From JACZQZ01 sp046756945 (GTDB taxonomy: Bacteria; Pseudomonadota; Alphaproteobacteria; Rhodospirillales; 2-02-FULL-58-16): a DNA stretch of 37,474 bases. The position numbers were made by a program, and so were the translations under genes. Positions 8,744 through 17,375 of this stretch are shown here, one piece after another. The number at the start of each line of letters is the position of its first letter. The stretch's first letter is position 1. Location of the stretch: NCBI GenBank assembly GCA_046756945.1, contig JBHHXI010000009.1, positions 1-37,474 of the forward strand, written 5' to 3'. A model generated the notes under the pieces. The model had not been told where the DNA came from. It made no database searches and saw only the letters and a list, made by a program, of their open reading frames with translations.

Positions 8744-8771
8744 CGTACAGTCTATCCGCGCACGGCGTCAA
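8744..8771 (-). promoter_or_regulatory. candidate sigma-70 promoter of the Liv/CoA-ligase operon
   Basis: Read on the minus strand, TTGACG (8771-8766) is followed after 16 bases by TGTACG (8749-8744). This places a start site about 50 bases before the leader frame and 135 before the ligase. The -35 is good. The -10 is weak, as is common in GC-rich alphaproteobacteria. Confidence 0.35.
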
Positions 8772-8897
8772 GCCCGAAGCGCCAAATAGTGTAAACGGGC
8801 GGGCGTTGCCCGCGCGTTCACGATCGCGTGGGCTGCGGGGGACCGGGCGCAGGCGGCCGAATGACGCGAAGGAGCGCGTAGCACCGGCACCCCGCCC

Positions 8898-9023
8898 TCA
8901 CCCCATGCCGAGCGTCCCGCGGGTGTCGTCGGGCGTCCACGGGACGTTGGGGTTGGCGTCGCGCATCATGTATTCGTTGAGCCGCGCCTCGATGATCAGT
9001 TTTTTCCGTGCCGTGCGTGCCAC
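8898..9023 (-). pseudogene. N-terminal remnant of a beta-keto acid cleavage enzyme (BKACE/Kce family)
   Basis: A 41-codon frame starts with GTG after an excellent Shine-Dalgarno (GGAGGGGGA, 7 bases upstream). It reads KKLIIEARLNEYMMRDANPN then VPWTPDD. This is how one branch of the 3-keto-5-aminohexanoate cleavage enzyme family begins; the intact family is about 270-310 residues. After WTPDD, where homologues continue into a helix and then a zinc-binding HFHxR strand, the frame runs into an unrelated tail and stops. It lies 42 bases after an SDR dehydrogenase gene on the same strand, a pairing that makes sense for beta-hydroxy/beta-keto acid catabolism. I infer that a larger gene was deleted. 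Homology is from memory of the family, so confidence is moderate. Confidence 0.5.
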
Positions 9024-9065
9024 GCCGAATTCCCCCTCCGCCGCCCGGCGGAGCCGTTCCGTCGG

Positions 9066-9815
9066 TCAGGCCAGGTACATGCCGCCGTTGACGTGAATGG
9101 TCTGGCCGGTGATGTAGGCGCCCCCGGGCAGGCAAAGGTGGCGCACCATGGCGGCGATCTCGCCCGCGCGCCCCATGCGCTCTATGGGCCTGGGCGTCTG
9201 TGCCGAGCGCTGCCCGGCGGAGGCTCCGCGCACGGTATCGATGTGCCCGGGTGCGACGCAGTTGACGGTGATGCCGTGCTCGCCCAGCTCCAGCGCCAGA
9301 CCCCGGGTCAGGCCGACGAGGCCCATCTTGGCCGCCACCACGTGGATGCGGTTGCGCGCCCCGGCGTGGCTGGTGCTGGCGCCGAGGGTGACGATGGCGC
9401 CGCCGCCGCCGGCGATCATGTGGGGCACGCAGGCCTTGGCGCAGAGGAACGCCCCGTCGAGCGACACGGCGAGCACGTCGCGCCATTCGGCGAACGATAC
9501 CTCGGTGAAGGGGTGCTGGCGCCGGATGCCGGCGTTGCACACCAGGATGTCGATGCGCCCGAAGGCCCGGACGGCGGCGTCGGCCATGCCGTTCGCCGCC
9601 GCCTCGTCGGTCACGTCGGCCAGATGGGCGAGGCCGCGCCCGCCGGCGGCGGTGACTTCGCCGGCCACCGTCTCGGCGGCTTTCGCGTCGCTCAGCGCAT
9701 TGACCAGGACGGCCGCCCCTTCGCCGCCGAGGGCAAGGGCGATCTCGCGTCCGATGTTGCGGGCCGCGCCGGTGACCACGGCCACCTTGCCCGCCAGCGC
9801 ACCGGTTTCCTCCAT
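9066..9815 (-). CDS. SDR-family oxidoreductase with atypical active site
   Basis: This 249-residue Rossmann-fold protein is of the classical short-chain dehydrogenase type. The cofactor loop TGAARNIGREIA (15-26), NAG motif (94-96) and C-terminal GQTIHVNGG are standard. The catalytic YxxxK is not: the segment reads RIHVVAAKMGL, so the position of the proton-donating tyrosine (159) is valine while lysine 163 remains, and the usual serine position is shifted. I recall a natural SDR subgroup with RAHVxAAK-like sequences, so this is probably a specialised enzyme rather than a broken one. AAGGA precedes the ATG. Downstream on the same strand is the truncated beta-keto acid cleavage gene. Substrate unknown. 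Confidence 0.88.
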   Translation of the reverse strand: MEETGALAGKVAVVTGAARNIGREIALALGGEGAAVLVNALSDAKAAETVAGEVTAAGGRGLAHLADVTDEAAANGMADAAVRAFGRIDILVCNAGIRRQHPFTEVSFAEWRDVLAVSLDGAFLCAKACVPHMIAGGGGAIVTLGASTSHAGARNRIHVVAAKMGLVGLTRGLALELGEHGITVNCVAPGHIDTVRGASAGQRSAQTPRPIERMGRAGEIAAMVRHLCLPGGAYITGQTIHVNGGMYLA

Positions 9816-9830
9816 CGCACGATCCTTTCA

Positions 9831-9850
9831 GCCGGCCCGCGCGGGCCGGC
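9831..9850. repeat. 20-base perfect GC palindrome between two genes
   Basis: GCCGGCCCGC followed directly by its reverse complement. It lies in the 56-base spacer between the peroxiredoxin stop and the SDR start. On the plus strand it is followed by GTTTTCC. On the minus strand, the coding strand for both neighbours, no T-run follows, so it is not a standard terminator for them. It may form an mRNA hairpin that separates expression of the two genes. Confidence 0.5.
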
Positions 9851-9871
9851 GTTTTCCCTGTGGTTCGCGGT

Positions 9872-10444
9872 TCAGGCCCGCCGGTTCTCCGACAGCCACC
9901 CGATGACCTGGCCGGCGTTCCGGTCCGGCGGAAAGACCGGGTAGAAGACCGTGTCGATGGTCCCGCCGGTGGCGATCAGCGTCAGCCGCTTGATCAGGGT
10001 CATCCCGGCCACCGTGAACGTGGGCAGCGCCAGGGCCCTGGCGAAGGCGAGGCCGGCGTCGCTGAGCACGTCGAAGGGCACGCGCAGCCTTTCCACCATC
10101 TCCGCTTGATCCTCCGCCGTCTGGGCGCTCAGGCCGTAGACCCGGGCGCCCAACTCGGTGATCTCTTGGTGGTGGTCGCGGAACGAACAGGTCTGCGGCG
10201 TACATCCCCGGGCGCCCGGGATGGCGTTCCAGCCCTCGACCAACGGCTGGTCCGGGCGCCCCGTGCGCGGATAGCAATAGACCACAACGGTTCCCCGGAC
10301 CGTGGACAGGTCCACCGTTCCGCCGCCCGTGGACGCGAGCGCGACGGCAGGCAGGCCGGTGCCGGGCAGGTGGTCGCACCGGCCGTCGTCGACGGGCGCG
10401 GGCAGGCCGTCGGGCAGGGTGTAAAGGTCGTCGCTCCGCGCCAC
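9872..10444 (-). CDS. peroxiredoxin (AhpC/TSA, BCP-like)
   Basis: This 190-residue thioredoxin-fold peroxidase reduces hydrogen or organic peroxides. The active site reads GARGCTPQTCSFRDH, with peroxidatic Cys81 and a second Cys86 five residues later, the spacing of BCP-type enzymes that form an intramolecular disulfide. Pro-rich VVVYCYPRTGRPDQP precedes it, and FYPVFPPDRNAGQVIGWL closes the fold. The start is a GTG with GGGAGGA ideally placed 5-6 bases upstream. A longer in-frame version beginning at an ATG near 10651 would add 69 residues encoded partly by AT-rich DNA and is rejected. A hairpin-forming repeat lies in the leader. Confidence 0.87.
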   Translation of the reverse strand: MARSDDLYTLPDGLPAPVDDGRCDHLPGTGLPAVALASTGGGTVDLSTVRGTVVVYCYPRTGRPDQPLVEGWNAIPGARGCTPQTCSFRDHHQEITELGARVYGLSAQTAEDQAEMVERLRVPFDVLSDAGLAFARALALPTFTVAGMTLIKRLTLIATGGTIDTVFYPVFPPDRNAGQVIGWLSENRRA

Positions 10445-10504
10445 GGCATCCTCCCTGTAGGGCGCCACGTCCCCCTGGGGATGTGTCGACCGGCGCACAA
10501 TCGC

Positions 10505-10539
10505 ACGAATCGCCCAGCCGCGCCATCGGGCGATTTCGT
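10505..10539. repeat. imperfect inverted repeat in the peroxiredoxin leader
   Basis: ACGAATCGCCC (10505-10515) pairs with GGGCGATTTCGT (10528-10539) across a 12-base loop, leaving one bulged A. It is 60-95 bases upstream of the peroxiredoxin GTG, so it may be an mRNA hairpin or a protein-binding site. No known regulator consensus was recognised. Confidence 0.45.
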
Positions 10540-10572
10540 CCGCCGGGCGGGACGGGGAAAGGGGCTGGGCAT

Positions 10573-10660
10573 AAGATAAAGTTTTATTTAAATTAACGTG
10601 AAATAACACTATAATAAAAAATATTGCTACCAAAGTATAAGTTTTGTACACAGTCCAAAA
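10573..10660. other. AT-rich divergent intergenic segment
   Basis: About 90 bases of strongly AT-rich DNA sit between the divergent peroxiredoxin and flagellin-like genes, in an otherwise GC-rich window. The segment contains runs such as TTTTATTTAAATTAA and TATAATAAAAAATATT. It probably holds the promoters of both genes and may be bent or bound by nucleoid proteins. It could also mark an acquired segment. No gene was seen in it. The whole gap between the two genes is 10445-10747. Confidence 0.6.
10587..10615 (+). promoter_or_regulatory. candidate promoter of the flagellin-like gene
   Basis: A perfect TATAAT (10610-10615) is preceded at 17 bases by TTTAAA, which matches four of six -35 positions. 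Transcription would start near 10622 and leave a leader of about 125 bases. AT-rich DNA easily produces such matches. No sigma-54-type GG-N10-GC element, which might be expected for a flagellar gene, was seen. Confidence 0.35.
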
Positions 10661-10747
10661 TACGCTAGTTGTGTTGTGCGTGTTTACTGTTGTTCGGCCG
10701 TATATCCCGAGCGCCGTTGGTTTGTTTTCACCCTGGAGGATCGTCCG

Positions 10748-11527
10748 TTGGCGTTAAGCGTCGACGCGGTTTCCGCCGTGCAGATCGCCCAGGAGGCGCG
10801 CAAGGCCCTGGCGACCCTTCGCGCGGGGAAGGGGGGGCGCGGTGATTTCGGCGCCAAGTCCCTGGCCCTGGCCGACGGGCTCCAGTCCGGACCATTCGAG
10901 AAGGTCCGCGTCGTGCTCAGCGTCAAGGAGGCCGAGACGCACCTGAAACTGGCCATCGCCGCCGGCAATACCATCCTCGGCGCGCTGGACTCCCTGCAAT
11001 CGGCCATCTCCATCGCCGATCACGCCTCCCTGGTCTCCATCCATACAGAGCTTACGGTCGGCGGGCTGCGGATTTCCCAAGTCTCTCCCGACGCCGTCCA
11101 GAGCAACGAGGCGATGCGGGTATCCCTGATCAACCTGCACTCGGAGGTGAACCTGGCCGTGCGGCGCGTCGACGCGCTGGTCGCGGACGCCGGATTCGCC
11201 GGCGCCAACCTGATTTCCAGCGCCGGGGGCAATGTCAGCCTGCAGACCCCGTCCTTCGGCGGCAGCGTGGACATCACGCCGCAGCCGCTCGATTCCGCCG
11301 GCCTGGGGCTGCGCGGCCTGAACCTGCTGACCGACATCGGCATCCGTGGCGCCGCCGTCGCCGTGGACAAGGCGATCAAGCTCGCGACCCTCAGGCTCGG
11401 CCGGCTCGCCGAATTGCGCGAGGTCCTCTCCCGTCCCGATCCCGTCTCCACCGGGGCCGCCCAAATCCTCGCCCGCGGCAGGTCCAGCGTCGTGCCCCGG
11501 GGCAGCCTGGTCAACCTCAGCGCTTGA
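10748..11527 (+). CDS. orphan flagellin-like protein
   Basis: This is 259 residues from a TTG start with GGAGGA 7 bases upstream; an ATG 24 codons earlier has no ribosome binding site. Residues about 60-145 are helical and heptad-like. RRVDALVADAGFAGANLI (139-156) and QPLDSAGLGLRGLNL (179-193) match the junction of alphaproteobacterial flagellins, where a helical D1 segment leads to a GANLL turn and a beta-rich part. A closing helical segment ending RLAELREVL follows, as in flagellin C-termini. The canonical N-terminal flagellin signature is absent and the C-terminal tail after residue 235 is unusual. No flagellar structural operon adjoins it, so it may be a minor filament, cap or junction component, or a derived non-flagellar protein. 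Similarity is by eye. Confidence 0.55.
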   Translation: MALSVDAVSAVQIAQEARKALATLRAGKGGRGDFGAKSLALADGLQSGPFEKVRVVLSVKEAETHLKLAIAAGNTILGALDSLQSAISIADHASLVSIHTELTVGGLRISQVSPDAVQSNEAMRVSLINLHSEVNLAVRRVDALVADAGFAGANLISSAGGNVSLQTPSFGGSVDITPQPLDSAGLGLRGLNLLTDIGIRGAAVAVDKAIKLATLRLGRLAELREVLSRPDPVSTGAAQILARGRSSVVPRGSLVNLSA

Positions 11528-11591
11528 CGGATGCAAAGGCGAATACATCAGGCAACCAGCGACGAATATATGCCGTTGCGCGCGGGCGGCG

Positions 11592-11619
11592 TTGACTTGA
11601 CCGGCCGCAAGCCTATATC
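11592..11619 (+). promoter_or_regulatory. candidate sigma-70 promoter of typA
   Basis: TTGACT (11592-11597), a 16-base spacer and TATATC (11614-11619) form a good housekeeping promoter for this GC range. The start site would be near 11626, about 165 bases before the TypA start codon. Confidence 0.55.
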
Positions 11620-11789
11620 TAGCGCCTACCGGGCCAGCCCCCGCTTCGGCCGACCCTCCCATCGGCCGGCCTGGTTCCCGACACCCGCACCGTTCCCGCC
11701 GACCCGGGCACCGTTCCTGCAGGACGGGCGGGCCGGGGCCGTCCCCGGCAATCGGACGCGGGCCTGGTTATTTCGAAGGATTTGAGACG

Positions 11790-13613
<1,824 letters not shown>

Positions 13614-13618
13614 CGGAC

Positions 13619-13654
13619 AGGGTGTTAACCCTTTCCCCCAGTGGACAGGGGGAA
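13619..13654. terminator. paired hairpins in the typA/dioxygenase convergent spacer
   Basis: AGGGT-GTTA-ACCCT (13619-13632) is followed at once by TTCCCCC-8 nt-GGGGGAA (13633-13654). The pair lies just after the typA stop and before the end of the convergent dioxygenase gene. Neither is followed by a T-run, so a classical intrinsic terminator is not certain. Confidence 0.35.
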
Positions 13655-13713
13655 CGATCGCCGGACCGACGCCTGATCGCCGGGCGGCCACCGCCGCCTT
13701 CCCCCTCCGCCGC

Positions 13714-14568
13714 TTAAAGGTCCCCGGCCACCCGCCCGGCCTCGGTGCCGCCGACGATCATCCGCCACAGGGTGCGCCGGGCGGCGCCGTAGCCGCCGGT
13801 GGCGCAGTGCATGGACGCCCGGTTGTCGCAGGCGACGATCTGGCCGGCGCGCCATGTGTGGCGGTACTGGAACTCGGGCCGGCGGGCGTGGACGAACAGC
13901 TCATCGAGCAGGGCCCGGCCCGCGTCCTCGTCCATGCCGGCGATCTTCATGGTGAAGCCCGGGTTGACGAACAGCGCCTTGCGCCCGGTTTCCGGGTGGA
14001 CGCGGACGACGGGATGGACCACGTCCGGGTGGGCCGCCTTCTGCTCTTCACTGGGGGGGACGACGGCGGCGCCGCCGTTCCAGCCGTAGCGGTGGATGGC
14101 GCTCAGCCCCTCGATGCGGCGTTTCATCGGCTCGGGCAGGGTCTCATAGGCCCGGTACATGTTGGCGAACAGGGTGTCGCCCCCGGTTTCCGGGACCTCC
14201 ACCGAATAGAGCAGGGTGGCTGCGGACGGACGGACGTCGTAGGACAGGTCCGAATGCCAGAACGCCCCGGCCGGCATTTCGGTGGTGCGTCCCCGGCCGC
14301 TGTCGACGACGTTGGAGATGACCGAGACCTCGGGGGTCTCGGGGTGGTGATACTGGGTGAGGATGTGGGGCACCAGGTGGCCGAAGCGGCGGCCGAATTC
14401 CAGCAGGGCCTGGAACTCCGGCGCCAGGCCGGAGATGACGAAAACCACGTGGTCGAGGAGCGCCCGCCGGATGCGGGCGACGTCGGCATCGGCGAGCGGC
14501 CGGGACAGGTCGACGCCGGAGATCCCGGCCCCCGTATGGGCGCTCAGCGGCGTTATGCGAATTGCCAT
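13714..14568 (-). CDS. TauD/TfdA-family Fe(II)/2-oxoglutarate dioxygenase
   Basis: This 284-residue member of the TauD/TfdA family couples oxidative decarboxylation of 2-oxoglutarate to hydroxylation of a substrate. The iron ligands are visible as HSD (His105, Asp107, in GAFWHSDLSYD) and the distal histidine in ASMHCATGGYG. The 2-oxoglutarate-binding arginine is in RRTLWRMIVGG. The start is the ATG giving MAIRITPLSAHTGAGI, the family's normal beginning (TGAGISGVDLS); an ATG 16 codons earlier adds non-homologous sequence. It stands alone between convergent typA and the oxidoreductase operon. The substrate could be taurine, another sulfonate or an aryloxyalkanoate and cannot be told from sequence. 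Confidence 0.92.
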   Translation of the reverse strand: MAIRITPLSAHTGAGISGVDLSRPLADADVARIRRALLDHVVFVISGLAPEFQALLEFGRRFGHLVPHILTQYHHPETPEVSVISNVVDSGRGRTTEMPAGAFWHSDLSYDVRPSAATLLYSVEVPETGGDTLFANMYRAYETLPEPMKRRIEGLSAIHRYGWNGGAAVVPPSEEQKAAHPDVVHPVVRVHPETGRKALFVNPGFTMKIAGMDEDAGRALLDELFVHARRPEFQYRHTWRAGQIVACDNRASMHCATGGYGAARRTLWRMIVGGTEAGRVAGDL

Positions 14569-14718
14569 CGCCCGGCTCCGCCAGTGAAATCCCGCGCCTC
14601 GGGCGGGACCGGCCATTGTGGCCCGGCGGTCCGGGTCTTGTCAGCGCAAAATGCACGTGCCCCGGTACGCCGCCGTTTTGTCTGGCGGCGGGCCGGTGGC
14701 GAACGCGGGTCCGGCCCG

Positions 14719-16344
14719 TCATATCTCTTCGGGAACCATCATGATCGCGCCGCACGGACATTCGGCGGCGCACATGCCGCATCCCTTGCAGTAGTCGTAC
14801 TTGAATTCGAAACGCCGGCCCGGACCCAGCTTGGTGACGGCGTTGTCGGGACAGACTCCGTAGCAGTTGTCGCACTCGAAGCAGTTGCCGCACGAAAGAC
14901 AGCGCCGGGCCTCGTAAAGGGCGTTGGACTCGTCAAGGTTGCCGAGGATCTCCTTGAAGGTGGTTTGCCGGCGGATCATGTCGAGGATCGGCTGCTCGGT
15001 CTTGGGGGCGTCGGTGTAATACCAGGTGTTGAGGGCGTCGAAGGCGGCCGGTCCGTGCTTCTCCGGCGCCTCGTAGGTTCCGCCGCGCAGGAAGGCGTCG
15101 ATGTTGCGCGCCGCCTTCTTGCCGTGGCCCGCCGCCACCGTGACCGAGCGTTCCGCCGGGACCATGTCGCCGCCGGCGAACAGGCCCCCATGGCCGGTCA
15201 TCATGTCGGGACCCACCTCGACCACGCCGTCCTTGGCGATCCTGACGCCCGGCACCTTCTCCAGGAACCCGGTATCCACATTCTGGCCGAGGGCGAGAAT
15301 GAGGGTGTCGGCCTCGATGGTCTCGTACTCCCCGGTCGGCTGCGGCCACCCGTCGGCGTCGATCTTCATTTTTTCCACGGTGAAGGTGGTGTCGTCGATG
15401 TGCTTGATGGTGCGCAGCCAATGGACGAGGATTCCCTCCTTCTCGGCCTCCTCCATCTCGACGTCGTGGGCCGGCATTTGCTCGCGGGTGCGGCGGTACA
15501 CGATCAGCGCCTCCTCGGCGCCCAGGCGCCTGGCCGTGCGGGCCGCGTCGACCGCCGTATCGCCACCGCCATAGACGACGACGCGGCGCCCCAGCTTGGG
15601 CGGTTCGGCGTCGGTCTCCATGCCGCGCAGGACGCTGACGGCGTCGAGGATGCGGGCGGCGCCGCCGGCGGGAATGTCGACGCGCTTGGCGAGGTGGGCG
15701 CCGACGGCGACAAAGCAGGCGCCGAAGCCTCCGTCCTTCATGAGCGCGGGAATGTCCCCGGCCGTGGTGTTGAGCTCCAGCTTCACGCCCATGTCGAGAA
15801 TGCGCTGTATTTCTCCGTCCAGGATGTCCCGGGGCAGGCGGTATTTGGGGATGCCGAAGCGCATCATCCCGCCGGCCATGGGGCCGGCGTCGTGGATGGT
15901 GACCGCGTGGCCCATGCGGGTCAGGTGATAGGCCGCCGACAGGCCGCTGGGTCCGGCGCCGATGACGAGCACGCGCTTGCCCGTGGACTTGGCGCAGCGG
16001 ACCGTCCAGCCCTCCTTCAAGGCCTGGTCGCCGAGGAAACGCTCGATCGCATGGATGCCGACGGCTTCGTCCAGTTGGCCCCGGTTGCAGGCGGTCTCAC
16101 AGGGGTGGTAGCAGACGCGCCCCATGACGGCCGGCATGGGATTGTGCTCCATGATCTCCCGCCAGGCGCCGTGGTAGTCGCCTTCCTCGGCGTGGTAGAG
16201 CCACTTCTGGATGTTTTCGCCCGCCGGGCAGGCCGCGTTGCACGGCGGCAGCCGATCCACGTAGACCGGCCGTTCGGTGCGCCACGAGCCGGTCAGGTTG
16301 GCGAGGCTGGTGCCGGCGTCGAGGGTGATGGCAAAGGGCTTCAT
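14719..16344 (-). CDS. GltD-like FAD/NAD(P) oxidoreductase fused to a 2[4Fe-4S] ferredoxin (POR electron-transfer subunit)
   Basis: This is 541 residues. The N-terminal region has iron-sulfur cysteines (35, 39, 78, 82, 86) as in glutamate synthase small subunits. A FAD-binding VIGAGPSGLSAAYHL follows (about 127-141), then an NAD(P)-binding VVVYGGGDTAVDAARTA near 250-270. The C-terminus carries two cysteine clusters, CLSCGNCFECDNCYGVCP and CKGCGMCAAECPCG, typical of the delta/ferredoxin subunit of 2-oxoacid:ferredoxin oxidoreductases. Its ATG overlaps the porB stop in an ATGA. I infer that it moves electrons between the POR core and NAD(P)H, possibly via its own ferredoxin domain. Direction is not decided by sequence. 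Confidence 0.9.
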   Translation of the reverse strand: MKPFAITLDAGTSLANLTGSWRTERPVYVDRLPPCNAACPAGENIQKWLYHAEEGDYHGAWREIMEHNPMPAVMGRVCYHPCETACNRGQLDEAVGIHAIERFLGDQALKEGWTVRCAKSTGKRVLVIGAGPSGLSAAYHLTRMGHAVTIHDAGPMAGGMMRFGIPKYRLPRDILDGEIQRILDMGVKLELNTTAGDIPALMKDGGFGACFVAVGAHLAKRVDIPAGGAARILDAVSVLRGMETDAEPPKLGRRVVVYGGGDTAVDAARTARRLGAEEALIVYRRTREQMPAHDVEMEEAEKEGILVHWLRTIKHIDDTTFTVEKMKIDADGWPQPTGEYETIEADTLILALGQNVDTGFLEKVPGVRIAKDGVVEVGPDMMTGHGGLFAGGDMVPAERSVTVAAGHGKKAARNIDAFLRGGTYEAPEKHGPAAFDALNTWYYTDAPKTEQPILDMIRRQTTFKEILGNLDESNALYEARRCLSCGNCFECDNCYGVCPDNAVTKLGPGRRFEFKYDYCKGCGMCAAECPCGAIMMVPEEI

Positions 16345-17375
16345 CGCACCGCCCCCGGGTCGTCTCCCGTGCCTTCACCCAACAGGTCGAAGCGCCGGAT
16401 GTTGGCGTCGGCGATGGCCTGGAGGGCGGCGATCCGCCCGCTGTCCTCGTCGCCCTTCGTGAACAGGTGGGCGAAGCGCCGTTGCGGCCGCAGGTATTCC
16501 TCCACCGGCACCCGGCGGCGGATGGGGTGGCAACGGGTCACCACCCCGTGTTCCGCCTCGAACAGGGGGAACAGCCCGCACTCGACGGCGAGGCGGGCGA
16601 TGCGGATGGTGTCGTGGGCGGCGGTTCCCCAGCCCAGCGGGCAGGGAACGTAGATGTGGATGTACCGGGCTCCGCTGATCCCCATGGCCTTGGTGACCTT
16701 GTCCTCCAGGTCGTGCAGGTCGGCGACGCTGGCGGTGGCGACGTAGGGAATGTCGTGGGCCATGGCGATCAGGGGCAGGTTCTTGCCGGTGCCGAAGACG
16801 TTGCCGGGAGCCGGACCAAGGGCCGGCGTGGTCGCCGTGCGCGCCGCCGGCGGCGTGGCGCTGGACCGCTGGACCCCGGTGTTCATGTAGGCCTCGTTGT
16901 CGTAGCAGATGTAGAGCACGTCGTCGTTGCGCTCGAACATGCCCGACAGGCAGCCGAAGCCGATGTCGGTGGTGCCGCCGTCGCCGCCCTGGGCGATCAC
17001 CTTGATGTCGTCGCGCCCCTTGACGCGGAGCGCCGCGGCGACGCCGGTGGCGACCGCGGCGGCGTTGCCGAAGAGCGAGTGAATCCACGGGATCTGCCAC
17101 GACGTTTCGGGGTAGGGCGTGGTGAAGACCTCCAGGCATCCGGTGGCGTTGACCGCCACCAGCCGGTTGCCGGCGGCGCGCATGGCGGCGTCTATGGCAT
17201 AGCGGGCGCCCAGGGCCTCGCCGCATCCCTGGCAGGCGCGGTGACCGGACGTCAGCGCATTGCTGCGGTCCATGCTGGCCTGGACGGTGCGGGCTTCGTC
17301 GTCCATCAGCCGGTTGCCGACGGTCAGCGTGCCGGTCTGGTAGAACTTGACCCGTTGCGGCGCCGTTCCGGTCAT
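16341..17375 (-). CDS. porB: 2-oxoacid (pyruvate):ferredoxin oxidoreductase, beta subunit
   Basis: This 344-residue protein is the thiamine-diphosphate-binding beta subunit. RACQGCGEALGARYA carries the first iron-sulfur cysteines. The ThDP/Mg motif begins at GGDGGTTDIGFGCLSG and continues to CYDNEAYMNTGVQRSS. The family oxidatively decarboxylates pyruvate or another 2-oxoacid to acyl-CoA and reduces ferredoxin. The ATG has GAGGAGG six bases upstream and overlaps the porA stop. It was chosen over longer in-frame extensions that only read porA out of frame. Pyruvate is the likely substrate given maeB upstream, but related VOR/IOR-type enzymes share these motifs. Confidence 0.92.
   Translation of the reverse strand: MTGTAPQRVKFYQTGTLTVGNRLMDDEARTVQASMDRSNALTSGHRACQGCGEALGARYAIDAAMRAAGNRLVAVNATGCLEVFTTPYPETSWQIPWIHSLFGNAAAVATGVAAALRVKGRDDIKVIAQGGDGGTTDIGFGCLSGMFERNDDVLYICYDNEAYMNTGVQRSSATPPAARTATTPALGPAPGNVFGTGKNLPLIAMAHDIPYVATASVADLHDLEDKVTKAMGISGARYIHIYVPCPLGWGTAAHDTIRIARLAVECGLFPLFEAEHGVVTRCHPIRRRVPVEEYLRPQRRFAHLFTKGDEDSGRIAALQAIADANIRRFDLLGEGTGDDPGAVR

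Noticed and set aside
6628..9096. 822-codon plus-strand open frame opposite the acyl-CoA ligase
   Set aside because: Composition is typical of antisense frames in GC-rich DNA, with no domain resemblance; the minus strand carries the clear ligase motifs.
9872..10651. Longer peroxiredoxin with a hydrophobic N-terminus (possible membrane anchor)
   Set aside because: The extra residues are encoded by the AT-rich intergenic DNA and the hairpin leader. The GTG at 10444 has a near-perfect ribosome binding site and gives the family-length protein.
14590..14690. Two GC hairpins after the POR operon as intrinsic terminators
   Set aside because: Stems of six and seven base pairs, with only a short T-run (ATTTC) after one and none after the other on the minus strand.
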